64,000 nucleotides of DNA, from contig JAMPXP010000014.1 of assembly GCA_023701135.1 (NCBI GenBank), forward strand, positions 89,899-153,898, written 5' to 3'. The translations under genes and the position numbers were made by a program. Position 1 is the stretch's first letter, and the number at the start of each line of letters is the position of its first letter. The stretch is from Desulfobacula sp. GTDB taxonomy: Bacteria; Desulfobacterota; Desulfobacteria; Desulfobacterales; Desulfobacteraceae. Positions 52,164 to 60,786 of this stretch are shown here, piece after piece. The notes beneath the pieces were generated by a model. The model had not been told where the DNA came from. It saw nothing but the letters and a program-made list of their open reading frames with translations, and did no database searches.

Positions 52164-52522
52164 TCAGGTGCGCCTGCTCGTGAACCTTTTGCCCATTGTG
52201 GAATCTTTTGAGTTTTGAGGATCTTTTTGCCGGGAAAATCTGCGCTACCCTGGACCGGCAGCATCCCCGTGATTTATATGACACCTACTGGCTGCTGCAG
52301 CATGAGGGGATTACCGAAAGGTTAAAGAACGCTTTCATGGGTTACCTCATGGGGCATAACCGGCCCATGGCGGAACTTCTGGCACCCACATATCAGGACA
52401 TTGCGCCGCTGTACAGAACAGAGTTTGAGGGCTTGGCATTTGAGCCTGTCGGTCTTGAGCAATTGCAGGATACGCTGCCAACGCACTGGAGCAGGCTGGA
52501 AAATTATCCGATAATAGTGTAG
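52144..52522 (+). pseudogene. abiEii: AbiEii toxin remnant with internal deletion
   Basis: The start MKTPYSDQVRLLVNLLPIV (from ATG 52144, overlapping abiEi by 20 bases as is normal) is that of AbiEii nucleotidyltransferase toxins. After 19 residues the sequence jumps, with a frame change, to SFEDLFAGKICATLDRQHPRDLYDTYWLL, which is near the end of the nucleotidyltransferase domain, and continues to TGA/TAG at 52522. The catalytic GGTxxxxxxxxxxDxD core is therefore missing, so no active toxin can be made. An internal deletion of more than 100 codons is the simplest cause. Confidence 0.75.
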
Positions 52523-52594
52523 CTCTCGTCTTTATGATTCCATAGAGAACTAGAAATTTCTGGCGAATTTAGCAGCCGGTTTCACGGCCTGATC

Positions 52595-52623
52595 TTGACA
52601 CAGATCTGAATACGGGCTAAATT
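52595..52623 (+). promoter_or_regulatory. Promoter of the Phd-ParE module
   Basis: TTGACA (52595-52600) is followed after 17 bases by TAAATT (52618-52623), 28 bases before the antitoxin start. Phd-type antitoxins normally repress such a promoter together with their toxin. Confidence 0.55.
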
Positions 52624-52650
52624 AAGGTCAAGTTAATTATGGAGAACAAT

Positions 52651-52932
52651 ATGAAACTCAGTGAATCTGTTAAGCCCATCAGCTATTTTAAAGCACATGC
52701 TTCGGAAATCGTCCGGCAAATCGTTCATAGCCGGCAGCCCATGGTGATCACCCAGAATGGGGAAGCCAAAGCGATTCTCCAGGATCTTGTCCAGTATGAA
52801 CAGACCCAGGAAAGCCTCGCCATGTTGAAAATGCTGGCCCAAAGCCAAAATAGCTTTAGAAAAGGAGATTTCAGGGCTGTTGCCGATGTTTTCAGCGACT
52901 TACAAAAAGCTCTGGAAAACCAGTCTGAATGA
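52651..52932 (+). CDS. Phd/YefM-type antitoxin
   Basis: A 93-residue protein: MKLSESVKPISYFKAHASEIVRQI, then QPMVITQNGEAKAILQDLVQYEQ, the standard Phd/YefM DNA-binding fold, followed by a charged tail that would wrap the toxin. The ATG at 52651 is preferred because GGAG lies six bases before it; an ATG four codons earlier is possible. It overlaps the toxin gene by four bases. Confidence 0.9.
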   Translation: MKLSESVKPISYFKAHASEIVRQIVHSRQPMVITQNGEAKAILQDLVQYEQTQESLAMLKMLAQSQNSFRKGDFRAVADVFSDLQKALENQSE

Positions 52933-53252
52933 AATACAATGTTTATGTCATTTCTGATGCGGAAAAAGATCTTTTTGAAATCTATGATTATATAAAAAAA
53001 TCCGGATACCCGCAAAACGCAGGAAACAATTTTTCAGAAATTGAAACAGCTTGCCGAAACCTGTCATTTAACCCGAAAAAAGGTCACTATCCTCCGGAAC
53101 TTCAACGAATTGACGTACATCAATATCGCGAAATTCATGTGAAAGTCTACCGCATTATTTACCAGATCATCGAAGCCGATGTTTTTATCCATGGTATCCT
53201 TGACGGTCGGCGGGATATCCCGGATATACTTCAGCAACGGAATTTGAGATAA
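52929..53252 (+). CDS. RelE/ParE-family toxin
   Basis: A 107-residue basic protein of the ParE/RelE fold: VYVISDAEKDLFEIYDYIKKSGYPQNA, CRNLSFNPKKGHYPPEL, and YREIHVKVYRIIYQIIEADVFIHGILDGRRDI, where the YRIIYxI..xxVxIxxIxHxRRD pattern of the family is nearly complete. It should be inhibited by the preceding antitoxin. ParE members poison DNA gyrase and RelE members cleave mRNA; the sequence alone does not decide. The module seems intact, unlike the AbiE genes next to it. Confidence 0.9.
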   Translation: MKYNVYVISDAEKDLFEIYDYIKKSGYPQNAGNNFSEIETACRNLSFNPKKGHYPPELQRIDVHQYREIHVKVYRIIYQIIEADVFIHGILDGRRDIPDILQQRNLR

Positions 53253-53332
53253 GACGCATCGATTTTTATAGCTGTGACAAATAAGACAGGTGTAATTAAG
53301 GAGACGGCTTTGCTGTTCGGGGACGGCATCAG

Positions 53333-54505
53333 TTATTTCCTGTTCCTATCTTTATCGGTATTATTTTTTTCAATCCATCCCGTTACCAGAGGAACCCCCA
53401 AAAAAATCAGGACAAAGCCCAAAACCCCATTCCATCTGAATTTTTGAAAACAGAACCCCGCCCCGGTAATGCCGATCCATCCGCCGCAATAATAGAATAA
53501 CACATAAAGGGCATTGGCCTTTCCCTGACCGCTGGAGAGTTTGCTGTTCAAAAGCCCGATGGCCACGGCATGGATGGTGAAGAATCCGGCGCAGGTTCCC
53601 AGCAGGCCCGCAACCACGGCCGGGACGGAAGGGATGAAGAGGAGCCCGATGGAAAGGCCGAAGATCCCGGAGGCGGCCATGAGAATATTCCCGCTGCCCA
53701 TGCGGGCGCTCAGGTTGCCGGCCAGGGGCCCCATGAAAAAGCCCAGGACATAGACAAAATAGGTCAGGGTGATCATGCCGGTGGAAAAATGAAAGGGAGG
53801 GGCCGCCAGGCGGTAGGGCAGGAAATTGAAAATGGGCTGGAACATCAGAAACCCGGCTCCGCCGCAGGCAATGGGCCAGAGCAGGTCCCTGCGGGCCAGG
53901 AGGGAAAGGAACCCGGCCTTGTCCCGGGGTGAGATTCTTTTCACGGGTCCGGGGGACGGCAGCACGGCGCAGGCAAAGGCCATGGCGCAGAGGATGAGCA
54001 GGGAAGCCGATAGAAAGGCATACCGCCAGTGCAGGGGAGGGTGGATCCATCCTCCCAGGAGACGGCCGCCCAGACCCCCCAGCACCGTGGCGGAAACATA
54101 GGCCCCCATAACCACGCTCAGTTTTTTGCCGGGAAGGGTTTTGGACAGGTAGGCGGCCAGGCTAGTGGTCAGGGCCGGGATAAACAGGCCCTGGAACATC
54201 CGGGCCGCCAGGAGGACCCTGAAATCATGGGTCAGGCAGGAGATGAGCCCCCCGGCGGCCACGCAGAGGCTCCCGGCCACGATGATGGGGCGGATGGACA
54301 GGACATCGGCCAGGTACCCGAAAAACAGGTTGGAGAGGATGATGCCCAGGATCACGAAGGAGACGGTCATGGAGACCTGGACCGGCGATACTCCGAATTC
54401 TTCCTGGAGCACCGGCAGCACGGGCTGGGTGATATAGATATTGGTAAAGGCGGCGGATACCAGGGCAAATACGGCGATTTGCAGCTTAACGCTTTTTTTG
54501 TCCAA
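53333..54505 (-). CDS. Major facilitator superfamily transporter (YnfM/AraJ-like drug/solute exporter)
   Basis: A 390-residue protein with 12 membrane helices, starting at TTG (54505). TNIYITQPVLPVLQEEFGVSP and GYLADVLSIRPIIVAG (motif A form), then SLAAYLSKTLPGKKLSVVMGAYVSATVLGGLGGRLLGGW, match MFS efflux proteins of the YnfM type. A perfect 14-base palindrome lies just upstream. Its substrate is unknown. It converges with the toxin-antitoxin genes and marks the return to GC-rich sequence. Confidence 0.85.
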   Translation of the reverse strand: MDKKSVKLQIAVFALVSAAFTNIYITQPVLPVLQEEFGVSPVQVSMTVSFVILGIILSNLFFGYLADVLSIRPIIVAGSLCVAAGGLISCLTHDFRVLLAARMFQGLFIPALTTSLAAYLSKTLPGKKLSVVMGAYVSATVLGGLGGRLLGGWIHPPLHWRYAFLSASLLILCAMAFACAVLPSPGPVKRISPRDKAGFLSLLARRDLLWPIACGGAGFLMFQPIFNFLPYRLAAPPFHFSTGMITLTYFVYVLGFFMGPLAGNLSARMGSGNILMAASGIFGLSIGLLFIPSVPAVVAGLLGTCAGFFTIHAVAIGLLNSKLSSGQGKANALYVLFYYCGGWIGITGAGFCFQKFRWNGVLGFVLIFLGVPLVTGWIEKNNTDKDRNRK

Positions 54506-54525
54506 TTTATAGGAATCCCTTTAGA

Positions 54526-54539
54526 AAAATGATCATTTT
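54526..54539. promoter_or_regulatory. Perfect palindrome upstream of the MFS gene
   Basis: AAAATGATCATTTT is a perfect 14-base palindrome 20 bases before the MFS start codon, in the position of an operator or promoter. No regulator gene is adjacent. Confidence 0.35.
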
Positions 54540-54791
54540 GATTCTATAATATGTTTACACGGACGATTCAAATCATCTTTGAACCCTGCCTCAAAAAACC
54601 TTAACCCGGATGTACTGAAATCTCTTTACAGACTCTGGAAATGTTGATACGGAATTTTTTAAGTTTTTTTTACAATTTGCATGGCCGCATATGCACGAGA
54701 TTTTTGAAATATGCGGATAACCTCATCATTAGACGGTCTCCACGGGGAGGTGATTATGATGAATCAGGGTTTTCAAAGGCGTCCAACTCCA

Positions 54792-54888
54792 TTTCAATGG
54801 ATAAAAAACCGGCGCCTGTCCTGGTTTCTCTGGGACGGGTGACCCCTTAAAATATGACCGGTGGGTTCAACTCCCGCTTCTATTGAAA
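54792..54888 (+). ncRNA. Candidate structured RNA (three-stem junction) in the antiporter leader
   Basis: TTTCAATGGA (54792-54801) pairs with TCTATTGAAA (54879-54888) with one G-U. Inside, CCTGTCC (54815-54821) pairs with GGACGGG (54833-54839), and GTGGG (54861-54865) pairs with CCCGC (54873-54877) around a TTCAACT loop like a tRNA T-loop. It is not a tRNA: there is no anticodon arm of normal form and no CCA. It lies 212 bases before the small antiporter operon and could be a regulatory leader. In the rest of the 595-base gap between the MFS gene and 55101 I see no convincing gene. Confidence 0.35.
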
Positions 54889-55100
54889 ATAGATCCTCAT
54901 CTCGTTTTCGATTGTTCTAATCTCACTTCTTCTCATACACTCTTGGTCTCATTTCCAAAATCCATAATTGGGACATCCTGGAAATTGACGCAGGCACCCT
55001 CATGCTCCTGCCGTCGCTTTCCACGATACCGGTAGCACCGTTATTCTATTTTGCCTTTGCCTTCCAAACGGAGGGTCCGGGTATTTAAAGGAGAACACAG

Positions 55101-55244
55101 ATGGGAATTACAACCAAAGAATTCAACAACGAGACCTTTGAAATCCTGGAACACGGAGAATCACCAGGGTTCAGGAAAGCGTTCCACATTATGATATGCT
55201 TGGCCGTCGGCTATTTTATATATATCCTCGCCAGTTCACTGTGA
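55101..55244 (+). CDS. Small single-helix membrane protein
   Basis: A 47-residue protein with an acidic N-terminus (ETFEILEHGES) and one C-terminal membrane helix (AFHIMICLAVGYFIYILASSL). AAAGGAG lies eight bases before the ATG. It is followed after 22 bases by another small membrane protein and then the MrpD-like gene, so it is probably a small subunit of that complex. No family is recognised. Confidence 0.65.
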   Translation: MGITTKEFNNETFEILEHGESPGFRKAFHIMICLAVGYFIYILASSL

Positions 55245-55266
55245 TGCTGAGGGAAAGGATCAGACA

Positions 55267-55512
55267 ATGAAAAAGGAATTAACGATTTTTGATAACCCGA
55301 AAAATATACGCCGGATTCATATGTTTTTTTTTGTGGCCCTTGTCCTGGTATTGGTTGCCGAAGCCTTTGTGGACATGCACGGTGAATTCCATATGGAAAG
55401 TTTTTACGGGTTTTATGCGGTATACGGTTTTATTTCTTATGTCTCACTCATCGCGATTGCCAAATTACTGAGAAAAATACTGATGCGAAAAGAGGATTAC
55501 TATGATGACTAA
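55267..55512 (+). CDS. Small two-helix membrane protein of the antiporter operon
   Basis: An 81-residue protein with two membrane helices (MFFFVALVLVLVAEAFVDM and GFYAVYGFISYVSLIAIAKLL), the first ending in a His-rich loop (MHGEFHMESFYG). It overlaps the MrpD-like gene by 11 bases, so the two are translationally coupled. I recall similar small proteins beside stand-alone MrpD/NuoM-like genes in sulfate reducers, but the family has no known function. Confidence 0.75.
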   Translation: MKKELTIFDNPKNIRRIHMFFFVALVLVLVAEAFVDMHGEFHMESFYGFYAVYGFISYVSLIAIAKLLRKILMRKEDYYDD

Positions 55513-57274
55513 TTCGATTCCCCCTGCATTTATTCTTATTGTCGGTGCTGCGTTTATCCCTTTTTTACGGGGAAATATATTACGGGCTTATATGTTGGCC
55601 CTCCCGGTACTGGTTCTGATGGTCCTGATCCATATGCCCCAGGGCAATTTCCATACCTTTGAATTTTTAGGCTATGACCTGATCCTGGGCCGGGTGGATA
55701 AGCTTTCCCGGGTTTTTGCGCTGGTATTCGCCCTCATGACCTTTTTAGGAATCCTGTTTGCTTTAAAAGTAGAGGACAATCTTCAGCATATCTCGGCCCT
55801 GGTCTATACCGGATCTACCCTTGGGGTTGTGATGGCGGGAGATTTTCTTTCCCTTTACCTGTTCTGGGAAATCATGGCGGTTTCTTCTACTTTTTTGATT
55901 CTTGCTTCACGCACCAAGGCGTCACGGGACGCCGCCTTCCGGTATATCATGGTACATCTGGCCGGCGGCTTGTCTCTGCTGGCCGGTATCGTGCTTTATG
56001 TCCACCAAACCCATACCCTTGCCTTTGGTTTTATCGGGCTTAACAGCCTATCTTCCTGGCTCATTTTTATCGGCGTTGCCCTGAATGCCGCAGCCATACC
56101 CCTCCATGCCTGGCTGCCGGATGCCTACCCCATGGGAACGCCCACCAGTACGGTATTCCTGAGCGCGTTTACGACAAAATCGGCTGTTTACCTACTTATC
56201 CGGACCTTTCCGGGAACGGAACTGCTGATGGTGATCGGTGCGGTCATGGTGACGGTTCCAATCTTTTATGCGGTTCTGGAAAATGATATCCGCCGGGTCC
56301 TGTCCTACAGCCTGATGAACCAGGTCGGTTTCATGCTGGTCGGCATCGGCATCGGCACCGAACTGGCTCTGAACGGGGTAGTGGCCCATGCCTTCTGCCA
56401 TATTCTCTACAAGGCCCTCCTGTTTATGGCAGCCGGGTCCGTCCTCCAGATGACGGGCAAGATCAAGTGTACGGAAATCGGCGGGCTTTATAAGACCATG
56501 CCCTTGACCTGCCTGTTCTGTCTGGTGGGGTCTGCCTCCATATCCGCATTTCCGCTGTTTTCCGGATTTGTTTCCAAATCCATGATCGTTTCCGCTTCGG
56601 CCAAGGAGCAAATCTTCCTGCTCTGGCTGGTCCTTCAGTTTGCCTCCACCGGTGTGGTGGATCATGCCGGCATCAAGGTGCCTTTTTTTACGTTTTTCGG
56701 CCATGATTCCGGTATCCGGGCCAAGGAGCCCCCCCTGAACATGCTTCTGGCCATGGGGGCTGCGGCCTTTCTCTGTGTGGGATTGGGCGTGTATTATCAG
56801 CCCCTTTACAACCTCTTGCCCTTTGCCGTACACTATGAACCCTATACCGGCCCCCATGTTGTGGGACAGCTTCAACTGCTGATGTTCGGCGCCTTTGCCT
56901 TTACCCTCCTGATCCTGTCCGGCTATTATGTGCCTGAAATAAAAAGTCGGAACCTGGATGCCGATTGGATCTACCGGAAGCTGGGGCGGCTTTTCTACCG
57001 GGTGCTGGATCTGCGCCTGAATGCCGTGAACCGTTTATCCGAGAACACTGTGGTTCAATTTGCCAAAGGGATTTCCGGTTTTTTCCAGAAATTGACAACC
57101 CATACAGCCTTGTTTTTTGCCGTCAATTTATGGCTGGTCCTGGGTTACCGGAAACAGCATCTGGCGTATAGAAAGGAAAAACTCTACAAGGAGATGACCT
57201 ATGGTGCCCTTCCCATCGGCATTGGTGCAGTGGTGGCGATTTCATTCATATTGATTGTGTTTTCATTCATCTGA
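55502..57274 (+). CDS. MrpD/NuoM-like proton-pumping antiporter subunit
   Basis: A 590-residue protein with about 14-16 membrane helices. The proton-conducting NADH-quinone/Mrp antiporter family is seen in FLSLYLFWEIMAVSSTFLILAS (key Glu), AAAIPLHAWLPDAYPMGTPTSTVFLSAFTTKSAVYLLIR (key Lys) and DIRRVLSYSLMNQVGFMLVGIG. The C-terminal 150 residues form an extra soluble loop and helix. Only two small proteins accompany it; no NADH dehydrogenase or full Mrp set is present here. It may work alone as a Na+/H+ antiporter or join a complex encoded elsewhere. Confidence 0.85.
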   Translation: MMTNSIPPAFILIVGAAFIPFLRGNILRAYMLALPVLVLMVLIHMPQGNFHTFEFLGYDLILGRVDKLSRVFALVFALMTFLGILFALKVEDNLQHISALVYTGSTLGVVMAGDFLSLYLFWEIMAVSSTFLILASRTKASRDAAFRYIMVHLAGGLSLLAGIVLYVHQTHTLAFGFIGLNSLSSWLIFIGVALNAAAIPLHAWLPDAYPMGTPTSTVFLSAFTTKSAVYLLIRTFPGTELLMVIGAVMVTVPIFYAVLENDIRRVLSYSLMNQVGFMLVGIGIGTELALNGVVAHAFCHILYKALLFMAAGSVLQMTGKIKCTEIGGLYKTMPLTCLFCLVGSASISAFPLFSGFVSKSMIVSASAKEQIFLLWLVLQFASTGVVDHAGIKVPFFTFFGHDSGIRAKEPPLNMLLAMGAAAFLCVGLGVYYQPLYNLLPFAVHYEPYTGPHVVGQLQLLMFGAFAFTLLILSGYYVPEIKSRNLDADWIYRKLGRLFYRVLDLRLNAVNRLSENTVVQFAKGISGFFQKLTTHTALFFAVNLWLVLGYRKQHLAYRKEKLYKEMTYGALPIGIGAVVAISFILIVFSFI

Positions 57275-57320
57275 AACGGCGGCATCCTGTCATCAAAGGC
57301 AAATGATGTGAAGACCACGG

Positions 57321-57351
57321 GTTGCCGGGCCCATTTCCAGGGACCGGCAAC
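57321..57351 (+). terminator. Hairpin after the antiporter operon
   Basis: GTTGCCGG (57321-57328) pairs perfectly with CCGGCAAC (57344-57351) 47 bases after the antiporter stop, followed by a short T-rich run. It is a plausible terminator. Between it and the promoter at 57672 the sequence is AT-rich with only short chance frames. Confidence 0.5.
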
Positions 57352-57671
57352 ACTGTTTCGTTTAATCATCCATCCCTGCCCAGGATTATAATATTTCATA
57401 ACCCGCATAAAAATGTGTTACAAAACTGTTGTGGTCCAAGGTTTTATGCTATATCTTCCCCGGAAAATGATATGGGGATGCAAAGGGAATCAAATCCTGT
57501 CAAAACGCCTTGCTTTCTTTTGTAAAGCAACTGGCCCGAAACTGAAGGCCTTTTTGTTTTTGATTGTTTATATTCGTTTTGAAAATCACCCCGCTATAGA
57601 TTCAGGATAATCCAACACCAACCTCCCTGAAATTTCTGTCACCGAGAATTGCTGAAAATTTTTCTGCAGGC

Positions 57672-57700
57672 TTGACATCTCTTAAACAATCATTTTAAAG
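57672..57700 (+). promoter_or_regulatory. Sigma-70-type promoter of the phosphatase gene
   Basis: TTGACA (57672-57677), 17 bases, TTAAAG (57695-57700), 62 bases before the phosphatase ATG, which itself has GGAGAAG upstream. Confidence 0.45.
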
Positions 57701-57762
57701 TGGCAACGTCTTAGGAAATTCTCAAATTTTTTAATGAGTTACCATGCCCACTGGAGAAGTCG

Positions 57763-59178
57763 ATGGATATAGGACAGCTTCAGAAAGAGATCGTTGCTCT
57801 CAAGCATCAAAAACAAATTTATGAGGCCCAGAACAGGTTGTTTGAGACCTTTATCAACAGGGCACGATCCTCAAATGACCCAAAAATTTTGAATGGAACC
57901 ATGCAAAATGCTCTAGATATTGCGAAGCAATTTTCAGGTGCAGAAAAAGGCAGCCTGTTTTTATTGGATGAGAACGGGGTAGTGATAGACAGTATTCTTA
58001 CCCGGAATGAGACAAATGAAGAAAAACGGTCTGATTTGATCGGCAAAGCCTTGGAAAAGGGTTTTGCCGGATGGATCAAAAAAAAATTATGTGCCGGGAT
58101 CGTGACGGATGCCGAAACCGATGAAAGATGGATTACCTTTCCCGGGCAGCCCTATTCTGTAAGATCTGCTCTGGGTGTACCGATTCTGAGAAATGATACT
58201 TTGTTTGGTGTTATTACACTGATGCATTCTTTGCCTGCACAATTTGGCAGAAATATTGTCGATTTTATCCAACAGGTTGCCGACCAAATGTCATTGGTGA
58301 TCGAAAATGCAAAGCTGTATAATGAGCTTGAGCAATCAAAAGACCTGCTTGAAAAAGCTAAACAATCCGCGGAAAAATATTCCAGTGCACTTGACGACGA
58401 GTGTCAGAAAGGCAAGAAAATACAGAACGATTTTTTGCCCCATTACCTTCCGGATGTTAAAAACTGTGATATCGGATCATATTTTCATTCTGCCCTGCAG
58501 TTGTCGGGTGACTTTTATGATCTGTTTGAATTACCTGACAGCCACCTTGGTTTTGTTGTCGGTGATGTCAGTGGAAAAGGTATTGGCGCAGCACTTTTCA
58601 TGGCATTGACTCGAAGTCTTATCCGTATTTTTTCAGGGGCCTTCACCACTGTTAAGGGGGGTGACGGTTTTGGAATCACAAATGATGTGTTTTCACCAAG
58701 TGCGGCTTTGGGAGCCGTTTCTTTGGCAAACAAATACATAGCAAGGGAACATGGTGAAGACGGCATGTTTGTAACTTTGTTTTTTGGTATTGTTGACCAG
58801 TTAACCGGTAAATTGTCTTTTGTCAATGCTGGGCATGAACCTGCTCTGGTTGTCGGGAAAAATGAAATAAAACAATCGCTCAAAGCCACCGGGCCGGCTT
58901 TGGGGCCAATCGAGAGCGCAACATACGAAATTGAAACAATTCAGCTTGAAAATGGGGACCTGCTTTTCAGTTATACAGATGGGGTGACGGAAGCAAGATC
59001 GGAAACAAGAGCATTTTACACGCGAGCCAGACTTGAAAGCCTATTAAAATATGGTTTCCAGGGCACTGCAACGGCTTTTCTGGAAACCATTAAGGCAGAT
59101 CTGTTTGAATTTACTGGGGAGGCTTCCCAGACCGATGATATTACGATGTTTGCAATCAGGTGGCATTTGCGATATTGA
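57763..59178 (+). CDS. GAF-domain PP2C serine/threonine phosphatase (RsbU/SpoIIE type)
   Basis: A 471-residue cytoplasmic protein. A short coiled coil (residues 1-25) precedes a GAF sensor domain (about 35-190, with GSLFLLDENGVVIDS and ALGVPILRNDTLFGVITLMHS), another coiled coil (about 190-225) and a complete PP2C domain: LSGDFYDLFELPD, VGDVSGKGIGAALFMALTRSLI, FVNAGHEPALVV, SYTDGVTEARS and QTDDITMFAIR, with the metal-binding Asp residues in place. Such phosphatases act on anti-sigma-factor antagonists in partner-switching. No antagonist or kinase gene is adjacent. Together with the next gene it forms a signalling pair upstream of the adhesin. Codon use is more AT-rich than in the left part of the window. 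Confidence 0.88.
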   Translation: MDIGQLQKEIVALKHQKQIYEAQNRLFETFINRARSSNDPKILNGTMQNALDIAKQFSGAEKGSLFLLDENGVVIDSILTRNETNEEKRSDLIGKALEKGFAGWIKKKLCAGIVTDAETDERWITFPGQPYSVRSALGVPILRNDTLFGVITLMHSLPAQFGRNIVDFIQQVADQMSLVIENAKLYNELEQSKDLLEKAKQSAEKYSSALDDECQKGKKIQNDFLPHYLPDVKNCDIGSYFHSALQLSGDFYDLFELPDSHLGFVVGDVSGKGIGAALFMALTRSLIRIFSGAFTTVKGGDGFGITNDVFSPSAALGAVSLANKYIAREHGEDGMFVTLFFGIVDQLTGKLSFVNAGHEPALVVGKNEIKQSLKATGPALGPIESATYEIETIQLENGDLLFSYTDGVTEARSETRAFYTRARLESLLKYGFQGTATAFLETIKADLFEFTGEASQTDDITMFAIRWHLRY

Positions 59179-59215
59179 CCAATACAGTCAGATAATTTTT
59201 TATTCGGTATAAGCC

Positions 59216-60562
59216 ATGAATATAACTAAAGAAAAAAGACAGATCGGACGAAGAACGGAGGATTTTACAGTCAGAGAACAAAACGAGCGATTTCATAAGC
59301 TGTGTGAAGTGGGTAAAACCATCACGGCAGAAATCGATATCAACGTATTGTTTCCCCTGGTGATGAATCAGACGAACCATATCATGGGAACACAGAGAAG
59401 TTCGGTGTTTTTATATGATGAAAAAACAGATGAGCTCTGGTCTCTAGTTGCCACGGGAATGGAAAATTGTGAGATAAGGATATCTGCAAAGGTGGGCATT
59501 GGGGGCTGGGTATTTAAACATAAAGAATCTTTATCCCTTAATGAAGCATATAAAGACCCCCGATTTAATGTTGGGGTTGATTGTAAAACCGGATTTAAAA
59601 CTGAAAATATTTTATGTGTGCCGCTCATTAACAGCGGCGGCCACTGCATTGGCGTCCTTCAGGCATTAAACAAAAAAAAAGGCAAATTTACCGACGTGGA
59701 CACTACTTTTTTGTCTGCCATATCAGACTACGTTGCGATTGCCCTTGAAAATGCCCGACTGTATGATGATGTAAAGAATTATTCAAAAAATCTACAGGAG
59801 CAGGTCATTATCAATGAATCCCTCACTAAACTAAAAAATCAGCTTACTAAATTCGTTCCTCACAGTGTTGCAAGTATCGCTGAAAAAGACCCTGACCGTC
59901 TGTCTGTTGAGAAACATCCCATGGATGTCTCTGTTTTGTTTGTTGATATACAGAATTTTTCCGTTATTACGGAAAATTATGACCAGCGAATGGTCAACCA
60001 CATGGTTGAAAATCATTTTTCGAGTTATTTAAAATGTATCCATCAGCATGGGGGAGAGATCAATGAAACTTCCGGCGACGGGATCATGGTCATTTTTAAA
60101 AGTGATACCATCGAAAACTATGCCTTTGAAGCTGTCTTAACCGCCCTTGATATCATTGAAGAAAATAAAAGGATCAACAGAGAATTTAATTACCCTTGGG
60201 GCCAGGTCGATCTGCACATCGGTATCAGTTCCGGAGAGGGGTATGTGGGAATTACCAGGATGAAAAGCTCTGTCATGGAACGATGGACATATACTGCTTC
60301 AGGGCTTGTTACAATATTGGCGGCAAGAATCGGCGCTTTGTCTAAAAAAAGTAAACTATATGTGGGGCCTAAAACCTACAACATGGTTCGAGAGCAAGTT
60401 GAGTGTGAATTTTTAGGCAATCGCACCCTTAAAAATGTTTCAAAAAAGATACCGATTTATCGCGTCACCGGAATTATTCCTCCACCAGATAAAAAAGAAT
60501 GCTCATTCGATGACATGACCGGTTCGTTGGATCAGGAGAGCGATTTATCAAAAAATAGGTGA
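59216..60562 (+). CDS. GAF protein with degenerate class III adenylate/guanylate cyclase domain
   Basis: A 448-residue cytoplasmic protein: GAF domain (about 30-180, with RSSVFLYDEKTDELWSLVA and NILCVPLINSGGHCIGVLQAL), a coiled coil, then a cyclase homology domain (about 235-420). Both metal Asp are present, in LFVDIQNFS (Asp244) and TSGDGIMVIF (Asp288). But the purine-binding Lys is Glu (NETSGDG), and in YTASGLVTILAARI the usual Asp and transition-state Asn of YTAxGDxVNxAARL are Leu and Ile; the Arg is kept. It is thus probably inactive as a cyclase, or acts on another substrate. It lies 37 bases after the phosphatase gene, likely co-transcribed. Confidence 0.85.
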   Translation: MNITKEKRQIGRRTEDFTVREQNERFHKLCEVGKTITAEIDINVLFPLVMNQTNHIMGTQRSSVFLYDEKTDELWSLVATGMENCEIRISAKVGIGGWVFKHKESLSLNEAYKDPRFNVGVDCKTGFKTENILCVPLINSGGHCIGVLQALNKKKGKFTDVDTTFLSAISDYVAIALENARLYDDVKNYSKNLQEQVIINESLTKLKNQLTKFVPHSVASIAEKDPDRLSVEKHPMDVSVLFVDIQNFSVITENYDQRMVNHMVENHFSSYLKCIHQHGGEINETSGDGIMVIFKSDTIENYAFEAVLTALDIIEENKRINREFNYPWGQVDLHIGISSGEGYVGITRMKSSVMERWTYTASGLVTILAARIGALSKKSKLYVGPKTYNMVREQVECEFLGNRTLKNVSKKIPIYRVTGIIPPPDKKECSFDDMTGSLDQESDLSKNR

Positions 60563-60747
60563 AAACCATTAGGAAAATTTTTCTCTATTGATGTTACATT
60601 TATTACATACTTTAAGAAAAGTTTAATATGGTTAGATATGTTTTGTAATTCTGAGTCAATTCGTTATATGGTGCATAATATTCGTTGAGCTGTTATTCTC
60701 TGCGCTGAGTGTCTTTCTTTCTAATTGTAGCAGCAAATTCCGTAATA

Positions 60748-60763
60748 TCGGCATGAATATTGC
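60748..60763 (+). promoter_or_regulatory. Sigma-54-type promoter of the adhesin transcript
   Basis: CGGCATGAATATTGCA matches the -24/-12 consensus TGGCAC-N5-TTGCA, with GG (60749-60750) and GC (60761-60762) separated by exactly ten bases. The start of transcription would fall near 60774, a few bases before the riboswitch. The 185 bases before it, after the cyclase-like gene, hold no further feature I can name. Confidence 0.65.
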
Positions 60764-60786
60764 AAAATATATTACGTTTAAAGATT

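Noticed and set aside
54641..54850. 69-codon open frame in the MFS-antiporter gap
   Set aside because: No ribosome site, no family pattern, and it crosses the candidate RNA stems.
54861..54888. tRNA 3' half (T-arm-like GTGGG-TTCAACT-CCCGC)
   Set aside because: No D or anticodon arms of proper form and no CCA; the closing stem is ten pairs long. Kept only as part of a possible structured RNA.
57322..57610. Two 65-67-codon frames after the antiporter gene
   Set aside because: They overlap a hairpin and AT-rich DNA, with no ribosome sites and no recognisable domains.
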